Of a stretch of 64,000 bases of DNA, positions 27,401 through 35,913 are shown in pieces (the first letter of the stretch is position 1; each line of letters begins with the position of its first letter). Both the position numbers and the translations under genes were made by a program. The notes under the pieces were generated by a model, which was given only the letters and a program-made list of their open reading frames with translations, did no database searches and was not told the DNA's origin. Source of the stretch: CAVPWP01 sp963709395. Lineage in GTDB: Bacteria > Pseudomonadota > Alphaproteobacteria > Rhodobacterales > Rhodobacteraceae. The stretch covers positions 372,001 to 436,000 of the forward strand of contig CAVPWP010000020.1 in the NCBI GenBank assembly GCA_963709395.1, given 5' to 3'.

Positions 27401-29011
27401 GGCATGAAGGTGACCGAACTGATCGCGCGGCTGCGGCATTCGACGCCGGGTGTCACGCTGATCAGCCCACCGCCACACCACGACATCTACTCGATCGAGG
27501 ATCTGGCGCAGCTGATCTACGACCTCAAGCAGATCAACCCGCGCGCCAAGGTGACGGTCAAGCTGGTGGCGGCCTCGGGTGTCGGCACCATCGCCGCGGG
27601 CGTGGCCAAGGCCAAGGCCGACGTGATCCTGATTTCAGGCCATAACGGCGGCACCGGCGCGTCGCCCGCGACTTCGATCAAGTACGCGGGCCTTCCATGG
27701 GAAATGGGCCTGACCGAAGCGCATCAGGTTCTCGCGATGAACAAGCTGCGCGACCGGGTCACGCTGCGCACCGACGGCGGCCTTCGCACCGGCCGCGACA
27801 TCGTGATGGCGGCGATGATGGGCGCCGAGGAATACGGCATCGGCACAGCCGCGCTGATCGCGATGGGCTGCATCATGGTGCGCCAGTGCCAGTCGAACAC
27901 CTGCCCGGTGGGCGTCTGCACCCAGGATCCGCGCCTGCGCGAGAAGTTCACGGGGTCTGCGGAAAAGGTCGTGAACCTGATCACCTTCTACGCGCAGGAG
28001 GTGCGGGAAATCCTCGCCTCGATCGGCGCGCGTTCGGTAGACGACGTGATCGGCCGAGCCGACCTTCTGACGCAGGTCAGCCGCGGGTCGGCGCATCTCG
28101 ATGATCTGGACCTGAACCCGCTTCTGATCACCGTCGACGGCGCCAAGGACATCGTCTATGACCGGACGAAGCCGCGCAACGTCGTGCCCGACACACTGGA
28201 CGCGCAGATCGTGCAGGATGCCGCACGCTTCCTGAACGATGGCGAGAAAATGCAACTGCAATATGCGGTGCAGAATACCTTGCGCACCATCGGCACGCGC
28301 ACATCAAGCCACATCGTCAACCGTTTCGGAATGCGCAACCAGCTTCAGCCGGATCACCTGACCGTCAAGCTGCAAGGCTCGGCGGGGCAATCGCTCGGGG
28401 CGTTTGCCGCGCCGGGGCTGAAACTCGAGGTTTCGGGAGATGCCAACGACTATGTCGGCAAGGGCCTGTCGGGCGGGACAATCGTCGTGCGACCGCCGAT
28501 GCTGTCGCGCCTTGAGGCCTCGCAGAACACGATCATCGGCAACACCGTGCTTTACGGTGCGACTGACGGCTATCTCTTTGCCGCCGGCCGTGCGGGCGAA
28601 CGCTTCGCCGTGCGCAACTCGGGCGCAAAGGTCGTGGTCGAAGGCTGTGGCTCGAACGGGTGTGAATACATGACCGGCGGGGTTGCCGTGATCCTGGGAT
28701 CCATCGGCGCGAACTTCGGGGCAGGGATGACGGGCGGGATGGCCTATCTCTATGACCCGGAAGGTACCGCGGAGGCGATGATGAATCTCGAGACGATCGT
28801 GACCTGTCCGGTAACGGTAGACCACTGGGAGGCGCAGCTCAGAGGCCTGATCGAGCGGCACGCAGAGGAAACCGGAAGCCTTCACGCCAAGGCAATCCTT
28901 CAGGACTGGGAGACCGAGTGCAGGCACTTCCTCCAGGTCTGCCCGCGCGAGATGCTGAACAAGCTGGCCCATCCCATCGGGGTGGAGCGGACGGCCATTC
29001 CCGCCGAATGA
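24473..29011 (+). CDS. gltB: Glutamate synthase large subunit GltB
   Basis: GltB makes two glutamates from glutamine and 2-oxoglutarate with GltD. At 1512 residues it is full length. An N-terminal propeptide of 33 residues precedes the predicted nucleophile C34 in HASCGVGLVV, the Ntn-type glutaminase. The central and FMN synthase domains include PPPHHDIYSIEDLAQLI and GHNGGTGASP. The 3Fe-4S cysteines are CIMVRQCQSNTCPVGVC, and the C-terminal beta-helix (GLSGGTIVVRPP) is present. The start ATG overlaps the preceding GFA gene. No frame break was seen. Confidence 0.97.
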   Translation: MTTYDADWVAAEKARRAWMAENSLYRDDDEHASCGVGLVVSIDGTRSRKVVEHGIAALKAVWHRGAVDADGKTGDGAGIHVQIPVPFFYDQIERTGHKPRMNQLIAVGQVFLPRTDFGAQETCRTIVESEVLRMGHYIYGWRHVPVDTSVLGEKANATRPEIEQIIIANAKGVDEETFERELYVIRRRIEKAALAAQVGELYMCSLSCRSIIYKGMMLAEQVAEFYPDLKDERFESAFAIYHQRYSTNTFPQWWLAQPFRMLAHNGEINTLRGNLNWMKSHEIRMASSAFGDMAEDIKPIIANGASDSAALDAVFEVLVRAGRNAPMAKIMMVPESWSKQAVELPEAWRDMYSYCNSVMEPWDGPAALAMTDGRWVCAGLDRNGLRPMRYVVTGDGLVIAGSEAGMVPIDEATVKEKGALGPGQLLAVDMQEGKLYHDTEIKDKLSQSQPFGEWVGKINELDEVLGKVTEHALFSGSDLRRRQIAAGYTMEELEQILAPMAEDGKEALASMGDDTPSAVLSKKYRPLSHFFRQNFSQVTNPPIDSLREYRVMSLKTRFGNLKNVLDEDSSQTEILVLDSPFVGNAQFDELERQFNAPMTRIDCTFPAGGGQSALRDALARIRAEAEDAVRSGAGHLVLTDQEQGPDRVAMPMILATSAVHFWLTKKGLRTFCSLNVRSAECIDPHYFAVLIGCGATTVNAYLAEDSIADRIERGLIDGSLTEAVARYRKAIDQGLLKIMSKMGISVVSSYRGGLNFEAVGLSRAMVNEYFPGMHSRISGIGVSGIQTKAEEVHAKGFHGGADVLPIGGFYKARKSGETHAWEATSMHMLQTAVQRGSFEMWKQYSAKMRANPPIHLRDLLDIKPMGKPVPIEEVESITSIRKRFVTPGMSLGALSPEAHKTLNVAMNRIGAKSDSGEGGEDPAHFLPEPNGDNPSAKIKQVASGRFGVTAEYLNACEELEIKVAQGAKPGEGGQLPGMKVTELIARLRHSTPGVTLISPPPHHDIYSIEDLAQLIYDLKQINPRAKVTVKLVAASGVGTIAAGVAKAKADVILISGHNGGTGASPATSIKYAGLPWEMGLTEAHQVLAMNKLRDRVTLRTDGGLRTGRDIVMAAMMGAEEYGIGTAALIAMGCIMVRQCQSNTCPVGVCTQDPRLREKFTGSAEKVVNLITFYAQEVREILASIGARSVDDVIGRADLLTQVSRGSAHLDDLDLNPLLITVDGAKDIVYDRTKPRNVVPDTLDAQIVQDAARFLNDGEKMQLQYAVQNTLRTIGTRTSSHIVNRFGMRNQLQPDHLTVKLQGSAGQSLGAFAAPGLKLEVSGDANDYVGKGLSGGTIVVRPPMLSRLEASQNTIIGNTVLYGATDGYLFAAGRAGERFAVRNSGAKVVVEGCGSNGCEYMTGGVAVILGSIGANFGAGMTGGMAYLYDPEGTAEAMMNLETIVTCPVTVDHWEAQLRGLIERHAEETGSLHAKAILQDWETECRHFLQVCPREMLNKLAHPIGVERTAIPAE

Positions 29012-29015
29012 GAAC

Positions 29016-29050
29016 GCGGTGCCCCGGGTCTGACCGCCCGGTGGCACCGC
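29016..29050 (+). terminator. Strong GC-rich hairpin immediately after gltB
   Basis: Arms GCGGTGCC (29016-29023) and GGCACCGC (29043-29050) continue inward as CCGGG/CCCGG with one bulged base, leaving an 8-base loop. The stem starts five bases after the gltB stop. It lacks a T-run, so it may act with Rho or protect the transcript 3' end. Confidence 0.5.
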
Positions 29051-29080
29051 CCTCCATCGGCCTGACCCGATCTCCCCGAT

Positions 29081-29103
29081 CGTCGTCGATGAGGGCGACG
29101 ACG
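29081..29103. repeat. Second inverted repeat in the gltB to ABC-exporter gap
   Basis: CGTCGTCG (29081-29088) and CGACGACG (29096-29103) are exact complements around a 7-base spacer. It lies 30 bases after the first hairpin, in the 219-base gap before the ABC gene, which otherwise shows no gene. Confidence 0.35.
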
Positions 29104-29230
29104 GTCCGACATATCGGGTTCGCCTCAACGAAGGCTGCATTCTTGCCTTAGAATGCTCAAACTCTCCTGCGAAGCATCGCTGACGGACGTTGACCGCAGA
29201 GGCCCGGGTCCCTAGGGATGCGCCGGGGGA

Positions 29231-31063
29231 ATGCCGGGCTTTGACGCGACAAGGACGAACCCAGTGATACAGGTCTACCGCCGCATTTTCGATCTGCTCG
29301 ACAAGACCGAGCGGCGGCGTTTCCTTATCCTGATGGGCCTGCTTGTCCTGGTGGCATTCGCCGAACTCGCAGGCCTGGGCATGGTTTTCCTGCTGCTGGG
29401 AATTCTTTCGGAGCCCGAACGCATTCAGGAAAGCGCGCGTCTGGCGTGGGCCTTCGAGACCTTCGGCTTTTCCACGGTCAGCTCCTTCCAGATCGCGCTG
29501 GCCGCCCTTGCCATCGTCGTGGTCGCCGGTTCGCAGGCCGTCAAGATGGCCGGGATCTATGCAAACGCCCGATTCAGCAATATGCGGCAATACAGCCTCT
29601 CCAGCCGGCTCTTGTCGATCTACCTGCGCCAGCCATACACATGGTTTCTCGGGCGCAGCAGTTCGGACGTCAGCCGCAGGGTTCTGAGCGAGGTCAGCAG
29701 TTTCATCGGCAGGGTGCTCACGCCGTCTCTCGAACTCGTTTCGGCGGGCCTGATCACCCTGGCGATCATCGGGTTCCTGCTCGCCGTCGATCCGATCATC
29801 TGCATTGCTACGGCGCTGATCATCGGTGGCGGATACCTTGCGATCTATTTCTGGCAGAGACGCCGATTGAAGTGGATCGGGAAGGAATTGGTCAGGCACA
29901 ACCAGACGCGGTACCAACTGACGCAGGAGGCGATGGGCGGGTTCAAGGAAGTGAAGCTGATGGGCCTTGAAAGAGGCTATTCGCGGCGCTTCGAAACCGC
30001 GGCGCTCGAGGCCGCGCGGCACGGCGCCTATGCCAGTGTGCTGCAACAACTCCCGAGACTTGCCCTTGAGGCGATCGTCTTCGGGTTTCTCATCGGTCTG
30101 GTGATGGTCCTGCTTTTGTGGAACCAGGGCGATCTTGCGGCTATCATCCCAAAGCTCGGCATCTTCGCCTTTGCGACCTTGCGACTGCTGCCCGCGTTGC
30201 AGAAGATCTACGCGGCCTTCACATCGATCCTCGTGGGGCAGGCTTCGCTCGAGCAGATCCATGACGACTTCATGACGGCGTCCAGAACCGCCGTCGATTT
30301 GCCATCTGGCGGAGACACGAGGCTAAGCCTCCAGAAGGCGATCACGCTGGAAAAGGTCGCGTTCTCTTACCCCTCATCAGAACGGACCGCCCTGAGAAAC
30401 GTCTCTCTGGAAATCCCGAAATGCACCACGGTCGGTATCGTCGGAGGAACGGGCGCGGGAAAGACGACGCTCGTCGACCTTGTCCTTGGCCTGCTGACGC
30501 CCGACAGCGGGGAAATCCGGATCGACGACACACCGCTGTCAAACGACAACCTGCGGTCCTGGCAGCGGTCGATCGGCTATGTGCCGCAAAGCATCTTCCT
30601 GACCGAGGACAGCGTCCGGCAGAATGTCGCCTTCGGTGTTCCGCCCGAGTCGATCGACGATCAGGCGGTGGAACGTGCCTCGCGGTTGGCCGCACTTCAT
30701 GACTTCGTGATGAGCGATCTGCCCGATGGCTACGAGACCCTCGTCGGCGAACGGGGTGTCCGACTGTCCGGCGGGCAGCGTCAGCGGATCGGCATAGCGC
30801 GGGCGCTTTATCACAGTCCAAGCCTGCTGATCCTGGACGAAGCCACCAGCGCGCTCGACAACATCACCGAGCGGGTGGTCATGGAGGCGGTCGAGACGAT
30901 ACGCCAGGAGATGACGATCATCATGATTGCCCACCGGCTGAGCACGGTGCGGAATTGCGACGTGATCCATGTGATGGAGAACGGGTCCGTCGCATCAAGC
31001 GGCACCTACGATGAATTGCTGCGCGACAGTGCCCTGTTCCAGCGTATGGCCGTCGGAAGCTGA
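29231..31063 (+). CDS. ABC exporter half-transporter (fused permease and ATPase, PglK/MsbA-like)
   Basis: The 610-residue protein has an N-terminal membrane domain of about six helices (residues 30-330) and a C-terminal ATPase. The Walker A is GGTGAGKTTL, the signature LSGGQRQRIGIARAL, and the Walker B LLILDEATSALD, with a switch histidine in IMIAHRL. The arrangement and length match lipid or lipid-linked-oligosaccharide exporters of the PglK/MsbA type. It works as a dimer. It stands alone downstream of gltB, so the cargo is not shown; lipid or glycan export fits the envelope-rich window. Confidence 0.9.
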   Translation: MPGFDATRTNPVIQVYRRIFDLLDKTERRRFLILMGLLVLVAFAELAGLGMVFLLLGILSEPERIQESARLAWAFETFGFSTVSSFQIALAALAIVVVAGSQAVKMAGIYANARFSNMRQYSLSSRLLSIYLRQPYTWFLGRSSSDVSRRVLSEVSSFIGRVLTPSLELVSAGLITLAIIGFLLAVDPIICIATALIIGGGYLAIYFWQRRRLKWIGKELVRHNQTRYQLTQEAMGGFKEVKLMGLERGYSRRFETAALEAARHGAYASVLQQLPRLALEAIVFGFLIGLVMVLLLWNQGDLAAIIPKLGIFAFATLRLLPALQKIYAAFTSILVGQASLEQIHDDFMTASRTAVDLPSGGDTRLSLQKAITLEKVAFSYPSSERTALRNVSLEIPKCTTVGIVGGTGAGKTTLVDLVLGLLTPDSGEIRIDDTPLSNDNLRSWQRSIGYVPQSIFLTEDSVRQNVAFGVPPESIDDQAVERASRLAALHDFVMSDLPDGYETLVGERGVRLSGGQRQRIGIARALYHSPSLLILDEATSALDNITERVVMEAVETIRQEMTIIMIAHRLSTVRNCDVIHVMENGSVASSGTYDELLRDSALFQRMAVGS

Positions 31064-31146
31064 CGCCCCTGCCGGACCCGCGTCCTGCGGGATAAGGATG
31101 ACACCGGCGACGAAGGCGGTTATTGCACGCCGCCCGACCTCACATC

Positions 31147-31896
31147 ATGGTGCGCCGCGTGGCGAGAAACACGAAACCGAAACCATCGGCCAGCCGAAAG
31201 AAGACGGCGGCGACCAAACGCCGCCCGCTCTGGCGACGCATCGCGCGCTGGACGGCGCGCGCAATCCTCGGTGCCACCGCCCTCCTGATCCTGTTGATCG
31301 TCGTCTTTTCGGTTCTGCGCCCGCCGACCACCCCCTACATCGTCGCCGAAGCGATACGCCATGGCGGGGTCGAACGGACCTGGGTCCCGCTCGACCGTAT
31401 CGCGCCGGTGATGGCGCGTTCGGTCGTGGCCGCGGAAGACGCGAATTTCTGCCTGCACTGGGGCTTTGACATGGCCGCGATCCGCGATGCCCTTGATTCC
31501 GGCGCGGGGCGCGGCGCCTCCACGCTGACGCAGCAGACGGTGAAGAACGTGTTCCTCTGGCACGGGCGAAGCTGGCCGCGCAAGGCGCTGGAAGCGCTGA
31601 TCACGCCGTTGGTCGAGGTCTTCTGGTCGAAACGGCGCATCGTCGAGGTCTATCTCAACGTGGCCGAGTTCGGTCAGGGCGTCTTCGGGGTCGAGGCCGC
31701 GGCAAGGCACTATTTCGGCATTTCGGCAGATGCCCTCAGCCCGGTGCAGGCCGCACGGCTTGCCGCCATCCTGCCCGATCCCAAGGGCCGGTCGGCCTCC
31801 AATCCCTCGGCTTTCGTGCGGGCCCGGTCCGCCTCGATCCTCGACGGGGCGGAAACGATCCGCCGGGATGGGCGCGCCGCCTGCTTCGAGGATTGA
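31147..31896 (+). CDS. mtgA: Monofunctional biosynthetic peptidoglycan transglycosylase MtgA
   Basis: MtgA polymerises lipid II into glycan strands. A basic N-terminus is followed by one membrane helix (ATALLILLIVVFSVL), then the GT51 domain: EDANFCLHWGFD with the catalytic Glu, GASTLTQQTVKNVF, and KRRIVEVYLNVAEFG. At 249 residues it has normal length. ATG 31147 was preferred over the in-frame TTG at 31123 because it starts the basic leader. It is followed by a GST gene about 50 bases downstream. Confidence 0.95.
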   Translation: MVRRVARNTKPKPSASRKKTAATKRRPLWRRIARWTARAILGATALLILLIVVFSVLRPPTTPYIVAEAIRHGGVERTWVPLDRIAPVMARSVVAAEDANFCLHWGFDMAAIRDALDSGAGRGASTLTQQTVKNVFLWHGRSWPRKALEALITPLVEVFWSKRRIVEVYLNVAEFGQGVFGVEAAARHYFGISADALSPVQAARLAAILPDPKGRSASNPSAFVRARSASILDGAETIRRDGRAACFED

Positions 31897-31948
31897 ACCC
31901 CGGCGGCTTTCGCGGCATTGAGGCGGCAACCGGAGTCTGCAAATCGCG

Positions 31949-32614
31949 ATGAATCGTCTCTACCACGTCCCGCTGTCCCCGTTCTGCCGCAAGGTCCGGC
32001 TTAGCCTTGCGGAAAAGAAGATCGAGGTGGATCTCGTCGAGGAACGCTACTGGGAGCGTGACCTCGACTTCATGCGCCGCAATCCTGCGGGCAAGGTTCC
32101 GGTGCTCAAGATCGACGGGCGCACTCTCAGCGAAAGCGCGGCGATCTGCGAGTTTCTGGAAGAGACCTATCCCGATCCGCCGCTGATGCCCAAATCCCCC
32201 GTGGAACGCCACGAGGTGCGGCGGCTTGTGACCTGGTTCGACGACAAGTTCCATCACGAGGTGACGTCGAAGCTTCTTTACGAGCGGGTCAACAAGAAGA
32301 TCACCGGACAGGGCTACCCCGACAGCACCAACGTCAAGGCGGGGGCAAAGGCGATCAAGTACCACATCGACTATCTCGGATGGTTGCTGGATCAACGGCG
32401 CTGGCTGGCTGGCGACGCGATGAGCCTTGCCGATTTTGCCGCGGCGGCCCATTTTTCGTCATTGGACTATATTTCCGATGTCGACTGGAACCGGAACGCC
32501 AACGTCAAGGACTGGTATGCCAAGATCAAGTCACGGCCGGCCTTCCGCGGAATTCTCGCAGATGCGGTGCCGGGATTCCCGCAACCAGCCCACTACGCCG
32601 ATCTGGATTTCTGA
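31949..32614 (+). CDS. Glutathione S-transferase family protein
   Basis: The N-terminal thioredoxin-like domain (MNRLYHVPLSPFCRKVRLSL) includes SPFCRK in the glutathione-site position. KVPVLKIDGRTLSESAAICEFLE gives the cis-Pro and Ser-rich glutathione-binding segment. A helical C-terminal domain follows (WLAGDAMSLADFAAAAHF). At 221 residues it is typical. It precedes queG by about 40 bases, an order I associate with this bacterial group. The substrate is unknown. Confidence 0.9.
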   Translation: MNRLYHVPLSPFCRKVRLSLAEKKIEVDLVEERYWERDLDFMRRNPAGKVPVLKIDGRTLSESAAICEFLEETYPDPPLMPKSPVERHEVRRLVTWFDDKFHHEVTSKLLYERVNKKITGQGYPDSTNVKAGAKAIKYHIDYLGWLLDQRRWLAGDAMSLADFAAAAHFSSLDYISDVDWNRNANVKDWYAKIKSRPAFRGILADAVPGFPQPAHYADLDF

Positions 32615-32653
32615 ACGGCGCGGCCAGACCCGGACTCGACCGGACGGAACGCC

Positions 32654-33694
32654 GTGACCTCGGCGAACCTCAAGGCGCGTCTGGCGTCCCGGGCGCAAGC
32701 GGAAGGGTTCGCGGCGATGGCGGTGACAACGCCCGACGCGGTGCCCGAAGTGGCCGAGAGACTTCGCATCTTCCTCGATGAAGGCCGGCACGGTCAGATG
32801 GCCTGGCTGGCCGAACGCGCCGAGTGGCGGGGCAACCCGGCGGCGCTTTGGACCGAGGCGCGGTCGGTCGTCATGCTGGCCGAACCCTACACCCCCGAGG
32901 AAGATCCGCTTGCCCTGTTGGACCGTCCCGACCGGGGGACGATCTCGGTCTATGCGCGCAACCGCGACTACCACGACCTTGTGAAGAAGCGCCTGAAGCG
33001 GCTCGCGCGTTGGCTGATCGCCGAGGCCGGTGGCGAGGTGAAGGTGTTCGTCGACACGGCACCCGTGCCCGAGAAGGCGCTGGCGCAGGCGGCGGGATTG
33101 GGCTGGCAGGGCAAGCACACGAACCTGCTGTCACGCGAACTGGGAAACTGGTTCTTTCTGGGCGCGATCTTCACATCTCTCGATTTTCCCCCGGATGCCC
33201 CGGGGGTGGATCACTGCGGATCGTGCCGCGCCTGTCTCGACATCTGTCCGACGGATGCGTTTCCTGCGCCCTACCAACTCGACGCGCGGCGCTGCATTTC
33301 CTACCTCACGATCGAACACAAGGGGCCGGTGGACCCGGCCTTGCGTCCATTGATGGGCAACAGGATTTACGGTTGCGACGATTGCCTCGCGGTCTGTCCC
33401 TGGAACAAGTTCGCCGTGGCCGCGACCGAGACGCGGTATGCCGCGCGGGATGACCTTGAGGCACCGGCTTTGGCGGATCTGGCAGCCTTGGACGACGCGG
33501 CCTTCCGCACGAAATTCTCGGGAAGTCCGATCAAGCGTATCGGACGCGGCCGTTTTGTCCGAAACGTTGCCTATGCGATCGGGAACTCCGGTCTGGCCTC
33601 ACTTCGGCCGGTCGCCGAGACGCTTGCCGGGGATTCGGATAGCGCCGTCGCCGATGCCGCTCACTGGGCATTGGGACAAATGCCGAAGGTGTGA
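32654..33694 (+). CDS. queG: Epoxyqueuosine reductase QueG
   Basis: QueG converts epoxyqueuosine to queuosine in tRNA using cobalamin and two 4Fe-4S clusters. The cluster motifs are CGSCRACLDICPTDAF and CDDCLAVCPWNKF. A cobalamin-domain N-terminus (about 200 residues) and a C-terminal HEAT-like segment (SAVADAAHWALGQ) complete the 346-residue protein. The start is GTG at 32654. The gene appears intact. Confidence 0.95.
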   Translation: MTSANLKARLASRAQAEGFAAMAVTTPDAVPEVAERLRIFLDEGRHGQMAWLAERAEWRGNPAALWTEARSVVMLAEPYTPEEDPLALLDRPDRGTISVYARNRDYHDLVKKRLKRLARWLIAEAGGEVKVFVDTAPVPEKALAQAAGLGWQGKHTNLLSRELGNWFFLGAIFTSLDFPPDAPGVDHCGSCRACLDICPTDAFPAPYQLDARRCISYLTIEHKGPVDPALRPLMGNRIYGCDDCLAVCPWNKFAVAATETRYAARDDLEAPALADLAALDDAAFRTKFSGSPIKRIGRGRFVRNVAYAIGNSGLASLRPVAETLAGDSDSAVADAAHWALGQMPKV

Positions 33695-33738
33695 TATATA
33701 TTGCCTCCCCGAAGGGGCTGTCAGAAAGGGAGAGATCC

Positions 33739-33927
33739 ATGAACAAGCATGTCCTCGACCATCCTCGCACCCGCAGCGGCAAGACGATGCGCCGGTTCGC
33801 CCAGCTGGATGCGCTGGCTCGGGCGGAACCGCGCAAGCAGACCCAGGTGCTGCGGCGGATGCCGAAGAAGCTGGATGGAGGCGCGCGCCTGCGCCGCTAC
33901 CTCTGGATCGAGCGCCACGCGGAATAG
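33739..33927 (+). CDS. Small basic hypothetical protein
   Basis: A 62-residue ORF beginning MNKHVLDHPRTRSGKTMRRF with a GGGAG ribosome site five bases before the ATG. It has many Arg and Lys residues, and its end (RRYLWIERHAE) is charged. There is no recognised domain. It follows queG and precedes the EamA transporter on the same strand; the good ribosome site argues it is translated. Confidence 0.55.
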   Translation: MNKHVLDHPRTRSGKTMRRFAQLDALARAEPRKQTQVLRRMPKKLDGGARLRRYLWIERHAE

Positions 33928-33965
33928 ACGTTTCACGCAGGGGTCCGATCGGCTAGTTCCGGGGC

Positions 33966-34877
33966 ATGGCCCCTCTGCGTGGTATCCTGCTGATGATCCT
34001 GTCCGTGACGGTGTTCACGGTCATGGCATCCTTCATCAAGGCGGCAGAGAGGATTCCCGCGGGCGAAGCGGTGTTTTTCCGGTCGGTCCTGACCATCCCC
34101 ATCCTTCTGGCATGGTTCGGAGCACAGGGGCGCATCGTCGAAGCCCTGCGGACGCATGACTGGAAGGGCCACGCGCGCCGCGGAATCGTGGGTACGCTGG
34201 CCATGGGCCTCAGCTTTGCGGGTCTGCACTACCTGCCCCTGCCCGAGGTGACCGCCCTTGGCTATGTCGCGCCCATCCTCGTGGTGATCTTCGCGGCGAT
34301 CATGCTGGGCGAACGGATCCGGCTGATCCGGATCAGCGCGGTGGCGGTCGGACTGGTGGGTGTCGTCGTGATCCTGTTTCCCCGCCTCACGGCCGAGGGC
34401 AGCCGCGAGGAACTGATCGGCGCGGCCATCGTCCTGACCTCTGCCGGCTGCGCGGCCTTCGCGCAGATCTTCGTGAAGCGCATGACCGGCACGGAACGCC
34501 CCGAAGCGATCGTATTCTATTTCGCCCTGACCGCGACCCTGCTGTCGTTGCTGACAGTGCCGTTCGGCTGGGTGATGCCACGGGGAATCGAATGGGTCTG
34601 GATGATCGGGGCCGGCCTTCTGGGCGCAGTCGGACAGCTGCTTCTCACATCCAGCTATCGCTATGCGGAAGTCAGCGTTCTGGCGCCCTTCACCTATGTC
34701 TCGATGCTGTCGGCCCTGATGATCGGCTGGCTCTTCTTCGACGAGGTGCCGACGATCCAGATCCTTCTCGGGGCGGCACTTGTGATTGCCTCGGGCGTCG
34801 CCGTCGTCCTGCGGGAACGCCAGCTTGGCCTCAAGCGCGCGGCCGAAGCCAAGGTGCGGGCCAAGGGGATGCAGTGA
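33966..34877 (+). CDS. EamA/DMT-family membrane transporter
   Basis: Ten or so hydrophobic helices over 303 residues in two EamA repeats, with characteristic FFRSVLTIPIL in the first and a helix-rich second half ending PTIQILLGAALVIASGVAVV. DMT proteins export or import small metabolites; the substrate is not readable. The C-terminus is basic. The ilvE gene is convergent 16 bases away. Confidence 0.9.
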   Translation: MAPLRGILLMILSVTVFTVMASFIKAAERIPAGEAVFFRSVLTIPILLAWFGAQGRIVEALRTHDWKGHARRGIVGTLAMGLSFAGLHYLPLPEVTALGYVAPILVVIFAAIMLGERIRLIRISAVAVGLVGVVVILFPRLTAEGSREELIGAAIVLTSAGCAAFAQIFVKRMTGTERPEAIVFYFALTATLLSLLTVPFGWVMPRGIEWVWMIGAGLLGAVGQLLLTSSYRYAEVSVLAPFTYVSMLSALMIGWLFFDEVPTIQILLGAALVIASGVAVVLRERQLGLKRAAEAKVRAKGMQ

Positions 34878-34893
34878 TCCTCCCTCGACTCCG

Positions 34894-35763
34894 TCAGGAC
34901 CGCACCAGCTTTTCGTAGCCTTCCGCGATCTCGCGGGTCAGCGCGCCGACCTCGAACGAATAGTCGCCGATCTTCCCCACCGGCGTGACCTCGGCCGCGG
35001 TGCCGGTCAGCCAGCATTGCTCGAAACCCTCCAGTTCCTCGGGCATGATGTGGCGGACGTTCACCTTGATCTGGCGGTCCTCCAGCATGCCGATCACGGT
35101 CTGGCGGGTTATCCCGTTCAGAAAGCAATCCGGGTCGGGTGTATGCACCTCGCCGTCCTTGACGAAGAAGATGTTGGCGCCCGTCGCCTCGGCGACGTAG
35201 CCGCGGTAGTCGAACATCATCGCGTCCGAGCATCCCTTGGCCTCGGCGGCGTGCTTGGACATGGTGCAGATCATGTAGAGGCCGGCCGCCTTGGCGTGGC
35301 TGGGCGCGGTTTCCGGCGAGGGGCGTTTCCACTTGGCGATGTCGAGCTTTGCGCCCTTCATCTTGGCATCGCCGTAATAGTTGCCCCACTCCCATGCCGC
35401 GATGGCCAGCCGGACCGGGTTGCGCGCCGACGCCACGCCCATATCCGGGCCTGCCCCGCGCCAGGCGACCGCTCGGACATAGGCATCCGTCAGACCGTTG
35501 GCAGCCAGGACTTCCTGCTTGGCGGCCTCGATCTCGTCCACGGTCCAGGGGATCTGGAAATCGATCATGTTTGCGGAGGCATGGAGCCGTTCGGAATGCA
35601 GACGGCTCTTGAAGATCTTGCCGCCGTAGGCACGCTCTCCCTCGAACACCGACGACGCGTAGTGCAGCGCGTGAGTCAGGATGTGCACGTTCGCCTCGCG
35701 CCATGGCACGAGCTTTCCGTCCATCCAGATCATTCCGTCGCGATCGTCGTATGTGCCGGCCAT
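34894..35763 (-). CDS. ilvE: Branched-chain amino acid aminotransferase IlvE
   Basis: This fold IV PLP enzyme transfers the amino group for Leu, Ile and Val synthesis. Family motifs: HALHYASSVFEGERAY, the PLP lysine in SHAKAAGLY, and YVAEATGANIFFV with LTGTAAEVTPV for cofactor phosphate and substrate binding. It is 289 residues. It diverges from petP, sharing a 150-base region that holds an inverted repeat. Confidence 0.95.
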   Translation of the reverse strand: MAGTYDDRDGMIWMDGKLVPWREANVHILTHALHYASSVFEGERAYGGKIFKSRLHSERLHASANMIDFQIPWTVDEIEAAKQEVLAANGLTDAYVRAVAWRGAGPDMGVASARNPVRLAIAAWEWGNYYGDAKMKGAKLDIAKWKRPSPETAPSHAKAAGLYMICTMSKHAAEAKGCSDAMMFDYRGYVAEATGANIFFVKDGEVHTPDPDCFLNGITRQTVIGMLEDRQIKVNVRHIMPEELEGFEQCWLTGTAAEVTPVGKIGDYSFEVGALTREIAEGYEKLVRS

Positions 35764-35797
35764 TGCCCTCTCCGCTTTTCAGATGTTGCGGGATTAA

Positions 35798-35810
35798 GTC
35801 CGAAGCGGAC
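35798..35810. promoter_or_regulatory. Short inverted repeat between ilvE and petP
   Basis: GTCCG (35798-35802), AAG, CGGAC (35806-35810) is a perfect 5-bp repeat in the shared upstream region. MarR proteins often bind short palindromes near their own gene, so PetP is a candidate binder. A looser TTGAGTC...GACTTAA pair lies nearby, toward petP. Confidence 0.35.
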
Positions 35811-35913
35811 ATAATGTTACGCAAAATTCGACGCTGGCTACCAGTTGAGTCTTGGAATGTCAACAAGGCTGACTTAAACTGCTCCGGCGACGATCCGGGA
35901 GCGGGGAGCGGCG

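Noticed and set aside
24374..27481. A 1035-codon open frame antisense to gltB
   Set aside because: It lies opposite a clear, conserved gltB and its residues (many Arg, Asp, His) match the shadow of GC-rich codons; no motif or ribosome site.
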